NCBI GenBank assembly: GCA_002441555.1
Contig: DJWK01000010.1
Location: 16,127-31,705, forward strand
Reading direction: 5' to 3'
Length of the DNA: 15,579 bases
DNA from: Thermodesulfobacteriaceae bacterium UBA6232
Lineage (GTDB): Bacteria > Desulfobacterota > Thermodesulfobacteria > Thermodesulfobacteriales > Thermodesulfobacteriaceae
Below, piece after piece: positions 6,167 to 13,027 of the stretch (position 1 is its first letter; every line of letters begins with the position of its first letter). The position numbers and the translations under genes were made by a program. Under the pieces are notes generated by a model, which did no database searches, was not told the DNA's origin, and saw nothing but the letters and a program-made list of their open reading frames with translations.

Positions 6167-6958
6167 TTGCTATCTATCTGTAAAACTTTACTTATAATTT
6201 TTTTTATCTCTCTTTCTTTTCAAAATCTTCAAGCTCAAAAATTAATTTTATACACCGGCAATGATTCTTATGTAAAGGTCGGACAAGAGAAAAGTTATAT
6301 CCTTGCAAGAGGAGAGCCAGCCTTTGCCAACTTTTTTGATTTAAAGGTTCCATCGCATTATTTTCTCATAACTCCCAAGGGAGATAAAAGAAAAATAACC
6401 CTTTACCGAAAAACTCTTTATGATCCCTGGTTTAACACCCCAAGGATTGCTTATGAAATAAAAATAAAACCAGAGGAGAAAGGGGATTATCTTCTCTGCA
6501 TTGAGGAGGAAGATACCCTTACTCTGGAGGGAAAATTACAAAAATCTTTTGCAAAAACGGTAATTCATGTGGAAAGAGAGGCTACCTGGGACAACTTTTG
6601 TGGGTTTCCTTTAGAGATAAAGCCTCTAACTAGGCCCTATGGCCTTAAAAGAGGCTCTCTTTTTAGAGGTCAAATATTACTGGAAGGAAAACCTCTAAAG
6701 GAGGCAGAACTTGAGATAGAAAGACTAAGACTTAAACTCAATTTAGAAGAATTGCCAAAGGATTCAACAGGTGAAATAAATGTTCCCTTGTTTATAAAAA
6801 AAATTAAAACTGATGAGAGGGGATATTTTTATACCAATTTTGAGGAAGAGGGCTGGTGGGTAATAACAGCTAAGATTCTCAGGGGAGTTAAAATTTATGG
6901 AAATAAAACCTACCCCTTTCAACTGCAGGCTCACCTCTGGATATATGTATATCCTTAA
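6167..6958 (+). CDS. Secreted DUF4198-like protein
   Basis: A 263-residue protein with a clear signal peptide: a hydrophobic core (LLIIFFISLSF) followed by LQAQ, giving a likely signal peptidase I site after Ala23. The mature protein is beta-rich. FPLEIKPLTRPYGLKRGSLF plus the following GQILLEGKPLKEAELEIE is the pattern of DUF4198 proteins, which are periplasmic, beta-sandwich-like and sometimes linked to Ni/Co transport. No metal transporter is adjacent, so that link is not supported here. The start is uncertain: an in-frame stop sits at 6134-6136 and there is no ATG between it and the signal peptide, so TTG at 6167 is used. No Shine-Dalgarno site is visible, and an ATT or other rare start cannot be excluded. 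Confidence 0.82.
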   Translation: MLSICKTLLIIFFISLSFQNLQAQKLILYTGNDSYVKVGQEKSYILARGEPAFANFFDLKVPSHYFLITPKGDKRKITLYRKTLYDPWFNTPRIAYEIKIKPEEKGDYLLCIEEEDTLTLEGKLQKSFAKTVIHVEREATWDNFCGFPLEIKPLTRPYGLKRGSLFRGQILLEGKPLKEAELEIERLRLKLNLEELPKDSTGEINVPLFIKKIKTDERGYFYTNFEEEGWWVITAKILRGVKIYGNKTYPFQLQAHLWIYVYP

Positions 6959-6988
6959 TTTTTGGTTTTAGCAAAAAGTATTTAAAGT

Positions 6989-7016
6989 TTGACTTTTAAT
7001 AAGTTTTCTTTATAAT
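6989..7016 (+). promoter_or_regulatory. Strong sigma-70 promoter for the first universal stress protein gene
   Basis: TTGACT (6989-6994), a 16-bp AT-rich spacer, then a perfect TATAAT (7011-7016). Predicted start is near 7023, with a leader of about 40 nt. No palindrome like those upstream of the exporter operon is present, so this gene appears to be under housekeeping control. Confidence 0.8.
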
Positions 7017-7063
7017 GAAGATTTATAGTAATTTTTAAAAACTCTGTGTTAAGGGGGCGAGAG

Positions 7064-7930
7064 ATGAAACTTTACAAAAAAATTCTTGCCTGTGTTGATG
7101 GATCAGAGGAATCCTTTAATGCATATAAAAATGCCTTAAGGCTTGCAAAAGGTATTGGTGCTGAGGTATTAGCGATAACCGTAGTTCCTGTTGGTCCTGC
7201 TTTAAGCAGTGCCCTTTCCCTTTTTATTGGAATGAAGGATACCTTCAAAAAGGGAGCTGAAAAAATTTTGAAGGAAGCCTTGGATATCGCTGAGGAAGAA
7301 GGAATTAAGGTAAAAGATATTCTTGAAGAGGGTGAACCCTTTCACAGAATTGTTGATACTGCTTATGCTGAAGGAGTTGACTTAATTGTTCTTGGAAAAA
7401 CAGGAAAAAGTGGCTTGGCTAAAGGAATACTTGGAAGCACTGCTATGAGAACCATAGGGGCAAGCCCCGTTGATTGCTTGGTTATTCCTAAGGAAGTGAC
7501 TTTAAAGATTAAAAGAATTCTTTTACCAGTTGATGGATCCGAATATTCTGAAAAGGCAGCTGAAAGAGCTTTATTTTTAGCAAAAAATTTTAATGCCTCC
7601 GTGGATATTCTTTTCGTAGTTGAACTTCCTCTTGAGCTTTATGAACCCCCAGCAGAGCTTGTGAATCTTATTGAAACTTTAAGAAATGAAGGTGAAGAAA
7701 TTGTAAGAAAATTGAAACTTAAATTTAAAGAAGAAGGCGTTCCTTCTGAAACCTATGTAATTCAGGGAAATGTGGCAGAGGAGATTCTCGGGCTTTCTGA
7801 CAAAGTAGAGGCAGATCTTATTGTTATGGGCTCTCATGGAAGAACAGGTTTGAAGAGGCTTCTACTTGGCAGTGTTACCGAAAAGGTAATTAATTTTGGC
7901 AAAAAACCCGTGCTTGTGGTTAAACTTTAA
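7064..7930 (+). CDS. Tandem-domain universal stress protein (UspA family), copy 1
   Basis: A 288-residue protein made of two fused UspA domains (about 1-147 and 148-288). Each starts with a typical beta1 (YKKILACVDGSEES; IKRILLPVDGSEYS) and ends with the ATP-binding motif G-2x-G-9x-G-S: GKTG...GST in domain 1 and GSHG...GSV in domain 2. Both domains are therefore predicted to bind ATP. Usp proteins act in the cytosol under stress or starvation and often regulate transporters or kinases. I chose the ATG at 7064 over a GTG at 7046 because AAGGGGG (7051-7057) lies 6 bases before it and MKLYKKIL aligns with the second copy. The gene is convergent with the response regulator gene, overlapping it by TTAA. 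Confidence 0.95.
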   Translation: MKLYKKILACVDGSEESFNAYKNALRLAKGIGAEVLAITVVPVGPALSSALSLFIGMKDTFKKGAEKILKEALDIAEEEGIKVKDILEEGEPFHRIVDTAYAEGVDLIVLGKTGKSGLAKGILGSTAMRTIGASPVDCLVIPKEVTLKIKRILLPVDGSEYSEKAAERALFLAKNFNASVDILFVVELPLELYEPPAELVNLIETLRNEGEEIVRKLKLKFKEEGVPSETYVIQGNVAEEILGLSDKVEADLIVMGSHGRTGLKRLLLGSVTEKVINFGKKPVLVVKL

Positions 7931-9297
7931 GCACCCTCTTCAAGCCCGTATTTTTTTAGTTTTCTCCAAAGAGTAGCTCTATCAATTCCCAAAATCTGTG
8001 CTGCTAAACTTTTATTCCATCCTGTCTCTTTCAAAACAAATTTAATATATTCTTTTTCTTGTTCTTCCAGCGTTAAAAGTTTTTGATCCCTTTTGCGATA
8101 GGTAAAAAATTTAAATTTTTGAAATTCCTCTGGGAGGTGATGTACTTCAATTTTTTCGGAATTGGTTAGAGCTACAGCTCTGGCAATAATGTTTTCAAGC
8201 TCTCTTATATTTCCTGGATAATCATATTCCATTAATAATTCCATGGCTTTTTCATCTATTTGGCTCACCCTTTTGTGCATCTCCTGAGAATATTTTTTTA
8301 AGAAATAATAAGCTAGCAGGGGAATATCTTCTTTTCTTTCACTTAAAGGAGGTAGTTTAAGGGTGACCACATTTAGGCGAAAATAAAGATCTTCTCTAAA
8401 TCGGCCTTGTTCAATTTCTTTACGAATATCTTTATTGGTAGCAGCTATGAATCTTACGTCAACCTTTATAGGTTGGGTGCCGCCTATTCTCATAAATTCT
8501 TTCTCTTGAATTACTCTAAGAAGTTTAACCTGCATGGTTAGACTCATTTCAGTAATTTCATCGAGGAAGAGGGTTCCGCCATCTGCTATTTCAAGAAGAC
8601 CCTTTTTTGTGGATACTGCACCAGTATAAGCCCCTTTTTCATGGCCGAACAATTCATTGGAAAGAAGCTCCTCTGAAAAGGCTCCACAATTGACCGCAAG
8701 AAAGGTTCTATCTTTGCGAAGGCTTTTCTGATGAATAAATCTTGCAAGAAGCTCTTTACCAGTGCCAGTTTCTCCTAAAATAAGGACAGGACAATCCGTG
8801 GGGGCAATCTTTTCGGCTATTTCAAGTATTTTTTTCATCTCGGGATTTTTTGTAATTATGTCAAGGGATTCACCTTTAATTTTCTTGAGTTCCTCTTTGA
8901 GTTTTTGATTTTCCCTTTTAAGAGAAACCTTCTCTAAGGCCTCTTTAACCACCTTTCTTAATTCATCAAGTTTAAAGGGTTTGGTGATATAGTGATAAGC
9001 GCCTTTCTTCATGGCTTCAATGGCAGAATCTACCGATGCATATGCTGTAATCATAATCACTTCAGTGTCAGGCCACAATTCCTTGCATTTTTCAAGTATA
9101 TCAATCCCTGTAACCTTTTCCATTTTTAAATCGGTAATCACAAGATCAAATTCTTCTGCCTGTAGATATTTTAAAGCAAGAGGCCCTGATTCAGCAGTTT
9201 TAACCTCATATCCTTCTTTGGTAAGAACATAACTCAAATTTTTTAAAGTAAGCTTTTCGTCATCAACTACTAAAATTTTAGGCGCTCTTTCCTTCAT
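7927..9297 (-). CDS. NtrC-family sigma-54-dependent response regulator
   Basis: A 456-residue regulator with three domains. The receiver (1-120) has acidic Asp12/Asp13, phosphoacceptor Asp56 in ITDLKM, Thr84 and Lys106. The AAA+ sigma-54 activator domain (about 145-380) has Walker A GETGTGKE (175-182), the sigma-54 contact loop GAYTGA (222-227, the natural Tyr variant of GAFTGA) and Walker B TLFLDE (242-247). The Fis-type helix-turn-helix (about 418-452) contains AAQILGIDRATLWRKLKKYG. When phosphorylated it should oligomerise and open sigma-54 promoters. The gene overlaps the end of the kinase gene by 20 bp, so the two are cotranslated as a cognate pair. A sigma-54 promoter and palindromic sites upstream of the divergent operon make that operon its likely target (inference). 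Confidence 0.96.
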   Translation of the reverse strand: MKERAPKILVVDDEKLTLKNLSYVLTKEGYEVKTAESGPLALKYLQAEEFDLVITDLKMEKVTGIDILEKCKELWPDTEVIMITAYASVDSAIEAMKKGAYHYITKPFKLDELRKVVKEALEKVSLKRENQKLKEELKKIKGESLDIITKNPEMKKILEIAEKIAPTDCPVLILGETGTGKELLARFIHQKSLRKDRTFLAVNCGAFSEELLSNELFGHEKGAYTGAVSTKKGLLEIADGGTLFLDEITEMSLTMQVKLLRVIQEKEFMRIGGTQPIKVDVRFIAATNKDIRKEIEQGRFREDLYFRLNVVTLKLPPLSERKEDIPLLAYYFLKKYSQEMHKRVSQIDEKAMELLMEYDYPGNIRELENIIARAVALTNSEKIEVHHLPEEFQKFKFFTYRKRDQKLLTLEEQEKEYIKFVLKETGWNKSLAAQILGIDRATLWRKLKKYGLEEGA

Positions 9298-10705
9298 TAG
9301 AAACTTCTCCCTCCTTTTTTGGTAATTCTATAATGAAGGTCGTTCCTTTATCTACTTCACTTTCAACTTTAATGGAGCCCTGATTGTTTTTAATAAGATT
9401 ATATACGATAAACAAACCAAGCCCGTACCCTTTGTTTCCCTTAGTAGTGAAAAAGGGATCAAAAATATGAGGAAGAATTTTGGCTGGAATTCCTGGTCCA
9501 GTATCAGAAAAAATTATCACTGTCTTATCTTTTTCCTCAATTCCTTTTATCTCTATGATTCCTCCTTTCTCGGACATGGCATCAAAGGAATTTTTGAAAA
9601 GATTTATAAAAACCTGTTTTAGTTGCTGGGGATCTGAATATACATAAAAATCACCTGGAATTTCAAGTTTTACTTCCACTTTTGATGGTATTTTTCCTTT
9701 TAAAAGATATAAAGTTTCATCAAGAAGTTTTTTTAAGTTGATTTTTTCTTTTTCACCAGGTTTGGAATAATCGAGAATACTTCTTATTATTTTTTGAGTA
9801 CGCTCAATCTCCTTTTCCATCTCAATAAGAAGCTCCTTTTTGAATTCAAGATCATCCTTTTCAAGCTCTTCAAGTAATATCTGGCAGCTTGTGGAAATAT
9901 TATTCAGGGGATTATTCAATTCATGGGCCAGGCTGAAAAGAAGTGTTCCAAAAGTTGCAAGTCTTTCCGTTTGAATGAGATATTCCTTTCTTCTATCAAG
10001 TTCAGCAAGCATTTTATTAATAGCTTCAACCAGTAAAATCATTTCTCTATCTTCAAAATCAGGAGGGATAGCACAAAATTTTCCTTGAATAATTTGAAAG
10101 ATATAGTTTTCCAATTTTTTTAGAGGTTTGGTTATACTTATATAAAGATAATACCCATAGAAAAGCACCAAAACTATAAATAGAATACCTAAAATAAATA
10201 ACCAACTTTTGAGTTCTTTAATGGAATTGAGTATTATTTTTTCTCGAATCTTATTTAAATACTCAGCATAATCAGTAAGTATTTTCCCTTGATTTCTTAG
10301 GGCTTGAAGAAGACTTTCCTTGGAGAAGCTATCTTCCTTTTCAAGCTTTTTAATTAAACCTTCATAATTTTCCAGGGTTTTTTCAAAGGTTTCAAAGTTT
10401 TTTCTTCCAATTAATTGAATAAAACACATTCTGCACTGATCAATAATTTCTCTGGTATTTTTTAAATAATTTTTTAAGCTTTCAAAATCCTCTCTTTTAT
10501 GATAAAGAAGAAAATTTTTTTCATATCTTCGTACTTCAAGGATATATTCTACTAAGAGAGCTCCTTTTTCACTCTTAACGATGATATCTGAAAGATCTTT
10601 AAAGGTAATATAAGAAACGGTAATAAAAAGGGCGAAAAAAAGGATGCCAAGGATATAAAGATAAAAAATTTTAGCCTTAAGGCTTTTTAATAATTTTTTT
10701 GGCAT
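9278..10705 (-). CDS. Membrane sensor histidine kinase, partner of the NtrC-type regulator
   Basis: A 475-residue kinase. TM1 is at about 13-33 and TM2 at 168-188. The extracytoplasmic loop (36-166) is predicted all-helical and contains the EVRRYEKNFLL stretch (57-67) typical of helical bimodular or PilJ-type sensors. A HAMP-like linker follows TM2. HisKA carries phosphoacceptor His261 in SLAHELNNPL. The HATPase domain has the N-box FINLFKNSFDAM, the G1 box DTGPGIP and the G2 box GYGLGL. The sensor loop has a Cys91-x-x-Cys94 pair, unusual for this domain and possibly redox- or metal-sensitive. The ATG at 10705 has no good Shine-Dalgarno site. A weak promoter (TTGAAA 10736-10741, TACATT 10714-10719) would start almost at the ATG and overlaps a 17-bp palindrome. 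Confidence 0.94.
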   Translation of the reverse strand: MPKKLLKSLKAKIFYLYILGILFFALFITVSYITFKDLSDIIVKSEKGALLVEYILEVRRYEKNFLLYHKREDFESLKNYLKNTREIIDQCRMCFIQLIGRKNFETFEKTLENYEGLIKKLEKEDSFSKESLLQALRNQGKILTDYAEYLNKIREKIILNSIKELKSWLFILGILFIVLVLFYGYYLYISITKPLKKLENYIFQIIQGKFCAIPPDFEDREMILLVEAINKMLAELDRRKEYLIQTERLATFGTLLFSLAHELNNPLNNISTSCQILLEELEKDDLEFKKELLIEMEKEIERTQKIIRSILDYSKPGEKEKINLKKLLDETLYLLKGKIPSKVEVKLEIPGDFYVYSDPQQLKQVFINLFKNSFDAMSEKGGIIEIKGIEEKDKTVIIFSDTGPGIPAKILPHIFDPFFTTKGNKGYGLGLFIVYNLIKNNQGSIKVESEVDKGTTFIIELPKKEGEVSNEGKSA

Positions 10706-10726
10706 GATGCATTAATGTAATACTGA

Positions 10727-10743
10727 TGTTGAAATTTTCAACA
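10727..10743. promoter_or_regulatory. Perfect 17-bp palindrome, putative enhancer site (distal)
   Basis: Inverted repeat TGTTGAAA-T-TTTCAACA with 8-bp perfect arms and a single central base. Its centre at 10735 lies about 190 bp upstream of the predicted sigma-54 transcription start and 90 bp from the centre of the second related site. It also overlaps the possible -35 box of the kinase gene. Confidence 0.65.
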
Positions 10744-10772
10744 CAAAATCTTCTCCTTCCAAATCTCCAACG

Positions 10773-10783
10773 GGGATTATCCC
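10773..10783. repeat. Short palindrome GGGAT-T-ATCCC
   Basis: Perfect 5-bp arms around a single T, midway between the two longer palindromes in the divergent intergenic region. It is GC-richer than its surroundings and its sequence differs from the other two. It may be another operator or chance. Confidence 0.35.
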
Positions 10784-10816
10784 AGCAAAAAGAAACGGCT
10801 GTATAGTGTTCCATCG

Positions 10817-10833
10817 TTTTGCAAAATGCAACA
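10817..10833. promoter_or_regulatory. Second palindrome, putative enhancer site (proximal)
   Basis: TTTTGCAAAATGCAACA contains the perfect arms TTGCA (10819-10823) and TGCAA (10827-10831). It matches the distal 17-bp palindrome at 12 of 17 positions, including the CAACA end. Its centre at 10825 is about 100 bp upstream of the predicted sigma-54 start, a typical position for NtrC-type activator sites. Confidence 0.6.
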
Positions 10834-10898
10834 AAATAATTTCCCTTTGCTTTTATAAAAACCACATTATTTCAATAATTTTTAATAAGGTAAAATTC

Positions 10899-10914
10899 GG
10901 GCATTAATGTTGCT
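10899..10914 (+). promoter_or_regulatory. Sigma-54 (RpoN) promoter of the exporter operon
   Basis: GGGCATTAATGTTGCT: the -24 GG (10900-10901) and -12 GC (10912-10913) are separated by exactly 10 bases, and the elements read GGCA and TTGCT against consensus TGGCAC-N5-TTGCW. Predicted start is near 10925, about 29 bases before the first ATG. A response regulator of the matching type is encoded next door. Confidence 0.72.
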
Positions 10915-10953
10915 AATGATTGAATAAAAAAAAGAAAAGGAGGGTGATAGGCA

Positions 10954-11535
10954 ATGTTAAGAAGTTTACTTAGGAGATGGGATGATTATTTTACAGCTGC
11001 AACCTTTGCAGAGATGGGAGAGTTTGATTTTGCAAGGTTTTTAATGAAGCGTAAGAAAAAAGATAAGGCCAAAGCAAGGGGTTGGGATGAGGTTTTTACT
11101 GCAATTGCTTTTGCTGAAGCGGGTGAATTTGATACCGCGAGAATGATTTTACAATCTAAAAGAAGGATACTTCTTGTAATCGAAGAGGAGGTAGAAAAGG
11201 AGCTTCTTTCTTATGTAGAAGGACTATGTAAAAGACTAAATATTCCTGCGGAGATTTTGCTTTTTGGCAAAAAGGTGGCACAAAGCAATTTCATAAAGGA
11301 TTTGTTGGAGCATTTAAAAAGAGAAGGATTACTTTTAAAGGTAACGCAAGTTGAGGAAACAGAAAAGCTTGATAGAGTCCTTACTGAATATCTTTCTCGT
11401 AATGAAGGGATTGACTTTTTAATTGTAAAGCCTTCTTATACTAAAACAGAAAAAGAGGATGAAAGGTTGATAAAAAGTATCTGGGAAAAACTGGGTTTAC
11501 CATTGATTTTGGTAAAAGAAAAGGGTGCGCATTAA
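10954..11535 (+). CDS. Protein with two FAE-x-GEFD repeats and a degenerate Usp-like domain
   Basis: A 193-residue protein of no named family that I can assign. Residues 9-28 and 44-63 are copies of one 35-residue-period repeat with consensus W-D-[DE]-x-F-T-A-x-x-F-A-E-x-G-E-F-D-x-A-R, probably a helical hairpin. From about residue 70 a beta/alpha fold follows (RRILLVIEEEVEKELL, later DFLIVKPS, ending GLPLILVKEK). Its strand order recalls a UspA domain but it lacks the G-2x-G-9x-G ATP motif. A good GGAGG lies about 10 bases before the ATG. It is the first gene of the sigma-54 operon with the small membrane protein and the TauE/SafE exporter. I infer a cytosolic regulatory or accessory partner of the transporter; the repeat function is unknown. 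Confidence 0.87.
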   Translation: MLRSLLRRWDDYFTAATFAEMGEFDFARFLMKRKKKDKAKARGWDEVFTAIAFAEAGEFDTARMILQSKRRILLVIEEEVEKELLSYVEGLCKRLNIPAEILLFGKKVAQSNFIKDLLEHLKREGLLLKVTQVEETEKLDRVLTEYLSRNEGIDFLIVKPSYTKTEKEDERLIKSIWEKLGLPLILVKEKGAH

Positions 11536-11561
11536 AAAATTGTTAAAGGAGGGGTAAAAGC

Positions 11562-11807
11562 ATGGTGCAAAGGGTAAAAAAGAAGCCTTTAGGAAAGTTT
11601 TTAATTTTTGCATTTCTTTCTTTTATTCTTTACTTTCTTCTTTTTACTTATGAAGACTTAATTAATGATTACTTTACCAGAGGTAGATTTTATGCGTTCT
11701 TACCCATTATAACAGCTTTTATTTTTTCCTTAGTGCATGGAAATACCACAGATCTTTTTTGGAAGGTCCTTGGAGTTGAGGCCAAAAAAAGAAGGGAGGT
11801 GAAGTAA
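11562..11807 (+). CDS. Small membrane protein, partner of the TauE/SafE exporter
   Basis: An 81-residue protein with a basic N-terminus (MVQRVKKKPLGK), a hydrophobic helix at about 13-29, a short polar loop (TYEDLINDYFTRGRF), a second helix at about 44-58 (FLPIITAFIFSLVHG), and a C-terminal amphipathic part ending in basic residues. The topology is probably an N-in/C-in hairpin. A strong AGGAGG lies about 9 bases before the ATG, and the stop is 2 bp before the exporter ATG, whose own Shine-Dalgarno site (GGGAGG) lies inside this gene. The tight coupling implies stoichiometric synthesis with the exporter, as expected of an accessory subunit. No named family is assigned. Confidence 0.86.
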   Translation: MVQRVKKKPLGKFLIFAFLSFILYFLLFTYEDLINDYFTRGRFYAFLPIITAFIFSLVHGNTTDLFWKVLGVEAKKRREVK

Positions 11808-11809
11808 CC

Positions 11810-12922
11810 ATGCAGGAAGCCATTCAGCATGCTGTTCAAATGATTGATTTGCAGCTTTGGCATATTCTTTATCTTGTGTTTGTTGGTTTTGTGGGAGGCA
11901 TGGTTAGTGGATTTATAGGATCTGGTGGAGCCTTTGTTCTTACACCCTCTATGATGAGTATGGGAGTTCCGGGGATTGTGGCAGTTGCCTCCAATATGTG
12001 TCATAAATTCCCCAAGGCCTTGGTTGGTGCCATAAAGAGAGCTAAATTTGGCCATGTGGATATAAAACTTGGTCTTATAATGGGTGCTTCAGCTGAGGCT
12101 GGTGTTCTTGTTGGAGCCTATGTTCAGGAATACATTAAGAAAACCCTTGGGAATGCAGGCTCAAGCCTTTATGTAAGCATTGCTTTTATTATAGTGCTTT
12201 CAACAGTGGGGCTTTATGTTTTAAGGGATGCCTTTAAAGCCATGGCCCTTGAAAAAGAAGGTAAAGGAACTCTTAGCGAAGAGGAAAAACCCACAAGAAT
12301 TGCCCAGCTTCTTTACAAGATAAACATTCCAGGAACCATGGTATATTTTAAAAGCATTAATCAGAGGATTTCTTTCCTCTTCACAATCCCCCTTGGATTT
12401 GCCACAGGATTTCTTGCGGCAACCATAGCTGTGGGTGGATTTATTGGTGTTCCCTCTATGATGTATATTCTCGGTGTTCCAAGCCTTATTGCTTCAGGAA
12501 CAGAGCTTGTCATTGCCTTTGTTATGGGAGCTATCGGAAGTTTTAAGTATGCCTGGAGCGGATATGTGGATATAAGGCTTGCCATGTTAATTCTTCTTGG
12601 TTCCCTTTTTGGTGTTCAGCTCGGAGCCATTGGAACAACCTATGTTAAGGGGTATATGATAAAATTTGTTATGGGAACCATTATGCTTATTATTCTTGTC
12701 AGCAGATCCCTTATGGTTCCCGTTTATTTAAGTCAGCTTGGCTGGATCTCTCCTCTTGACCAGTCCCTTATTACTTTCCTCAAAAGTGCAAGCTTTGCGG
12801 TTAATTTCTTGGCTCTTCTTGTTGCCTCCTTTATTATTCTTAAGAATCTTATCAGGGGTATTTACGAGGAAAAACGTCTCAGAATCCTTGAGGCCTCACC
12901 TTCTTCAGCCAAAACCAAATAA
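11810..12922 (+). CDS. TauE/SafE-family (sulfite/organosulfonate exporter type) membrane protein
   Basis: A 370-residue polytopic membrane protein with roughly eight transmembrane helices in two homologous halves. Each half has the family loop signature: GMVSGFIGSGGAFVLTPSMM (30-49) then MGVPG in the first, and GFIGVPSMMYILGVPS later in the second. A polar central loop of about 45 residues (KEGKGTLSEEEKPTR region) joins the halves, making it longer than the ~250-residue basic family members. TauE/SafE proteins export sulfite, sulfoacetate or related anions, but the family is broad and the substrate here is not proven. Sulfite/sulfonate handling would fit a sulfur-metabolising anaerobe. It is the last gene of the sigma-54 operon and is followed by a strong terminator. 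Confidence 0.93.
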   Translation: MQEAIQHAVQMIDLQLWHILYLVFVGFVGGMVSGFIGSGGAFVLTPSMMSMGVPGIVAVASNMCHKFPKALVGAIKRAKFGHVDIKLGLIMGASAEAGVLVGAYVQEYIKKTLGNAGSSLYVSIAFIIVLSTVGLYVLRDAFKAMALEKEGKGTLSEEEKPTRIAQLLYKINIPGTMVYFKSINQRISFLFTIPLGFATGFLAATIAVGGFIGVPSMMYILGVPSLIASGTELVIAFVMGAIGSFKYAWSGYVDIRLAMLILLGSLFGVQLGAIGTTYVKGYMIKFVMGTIMLIILVSRSLMVPVYLSQLGWISPLDQSLITFLKSASFAVNFLALLVASFIILKNLIRGIYEEKRLRILEASPSSAKTK

Positions 12923-12943
12923 AATAGTTTCTTTGGATTAGCT

Positions 12944-12976
12944 AAAAAGGGGGGCTTCCCCCCTTTTTATTTTTTT
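12944..12976 (+). terminator. Very strong intrinsic terminator of the exporter operon
   Basis: AAAAAGGGGGG (12944-12954) pairs perfectly with CCCCCCTTTTT (12958-12968) around a 3-nt loop, then ATTTTTTT follows. It has an 11-bp stem with six G-C pairs, and lies 22 bp past the exporter stop. Confidence 0.93.
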
Positions 12977-13004
12977 GTTAAACTAAATTAACTAAAGCTA
13001 ATAA
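12975..13004 (+). promoter_or_regulatory. Possible promoter of the second universal stress protein gene
   Basis: TTGTTA (12975-12980), an 18-bp spacer, then TAATAA (12999-13004), within the only 50 bp between the terminator and the gene. The spacer contains a direct repeat of AACTAAA. The match is weak, but since the preceding operon terminates strongly the gene needs a promoter here. Confidence 0.38.
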
Positions 13005-13027
13005 ATCTCAAATATCAGGGGGCTAAA

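Noticed and set aside
6167..6958. Nickel/cobalt transporter subunit
   Set aside because: DUF4198 proteins are sometimes linked to metal uptake, but no permease or ATPase of such a system is adjacent.
7046..7063. GTG start for the first universal stress protein
   Set aside because: The Shine-Dalgarno AAGGGGG lies downstream of this GTG and 6 bases before the ATG at 7064, and the paralogue aligns from that ATG.
10677..10865. A 62-codon minus-strand reading frame upstream of and overlapping the kinase gene start
   Set aside because: It overlaps the kinase start, has no family-like sequence, and covers the region holding the palindromes, which is better read as regulatory DNA.
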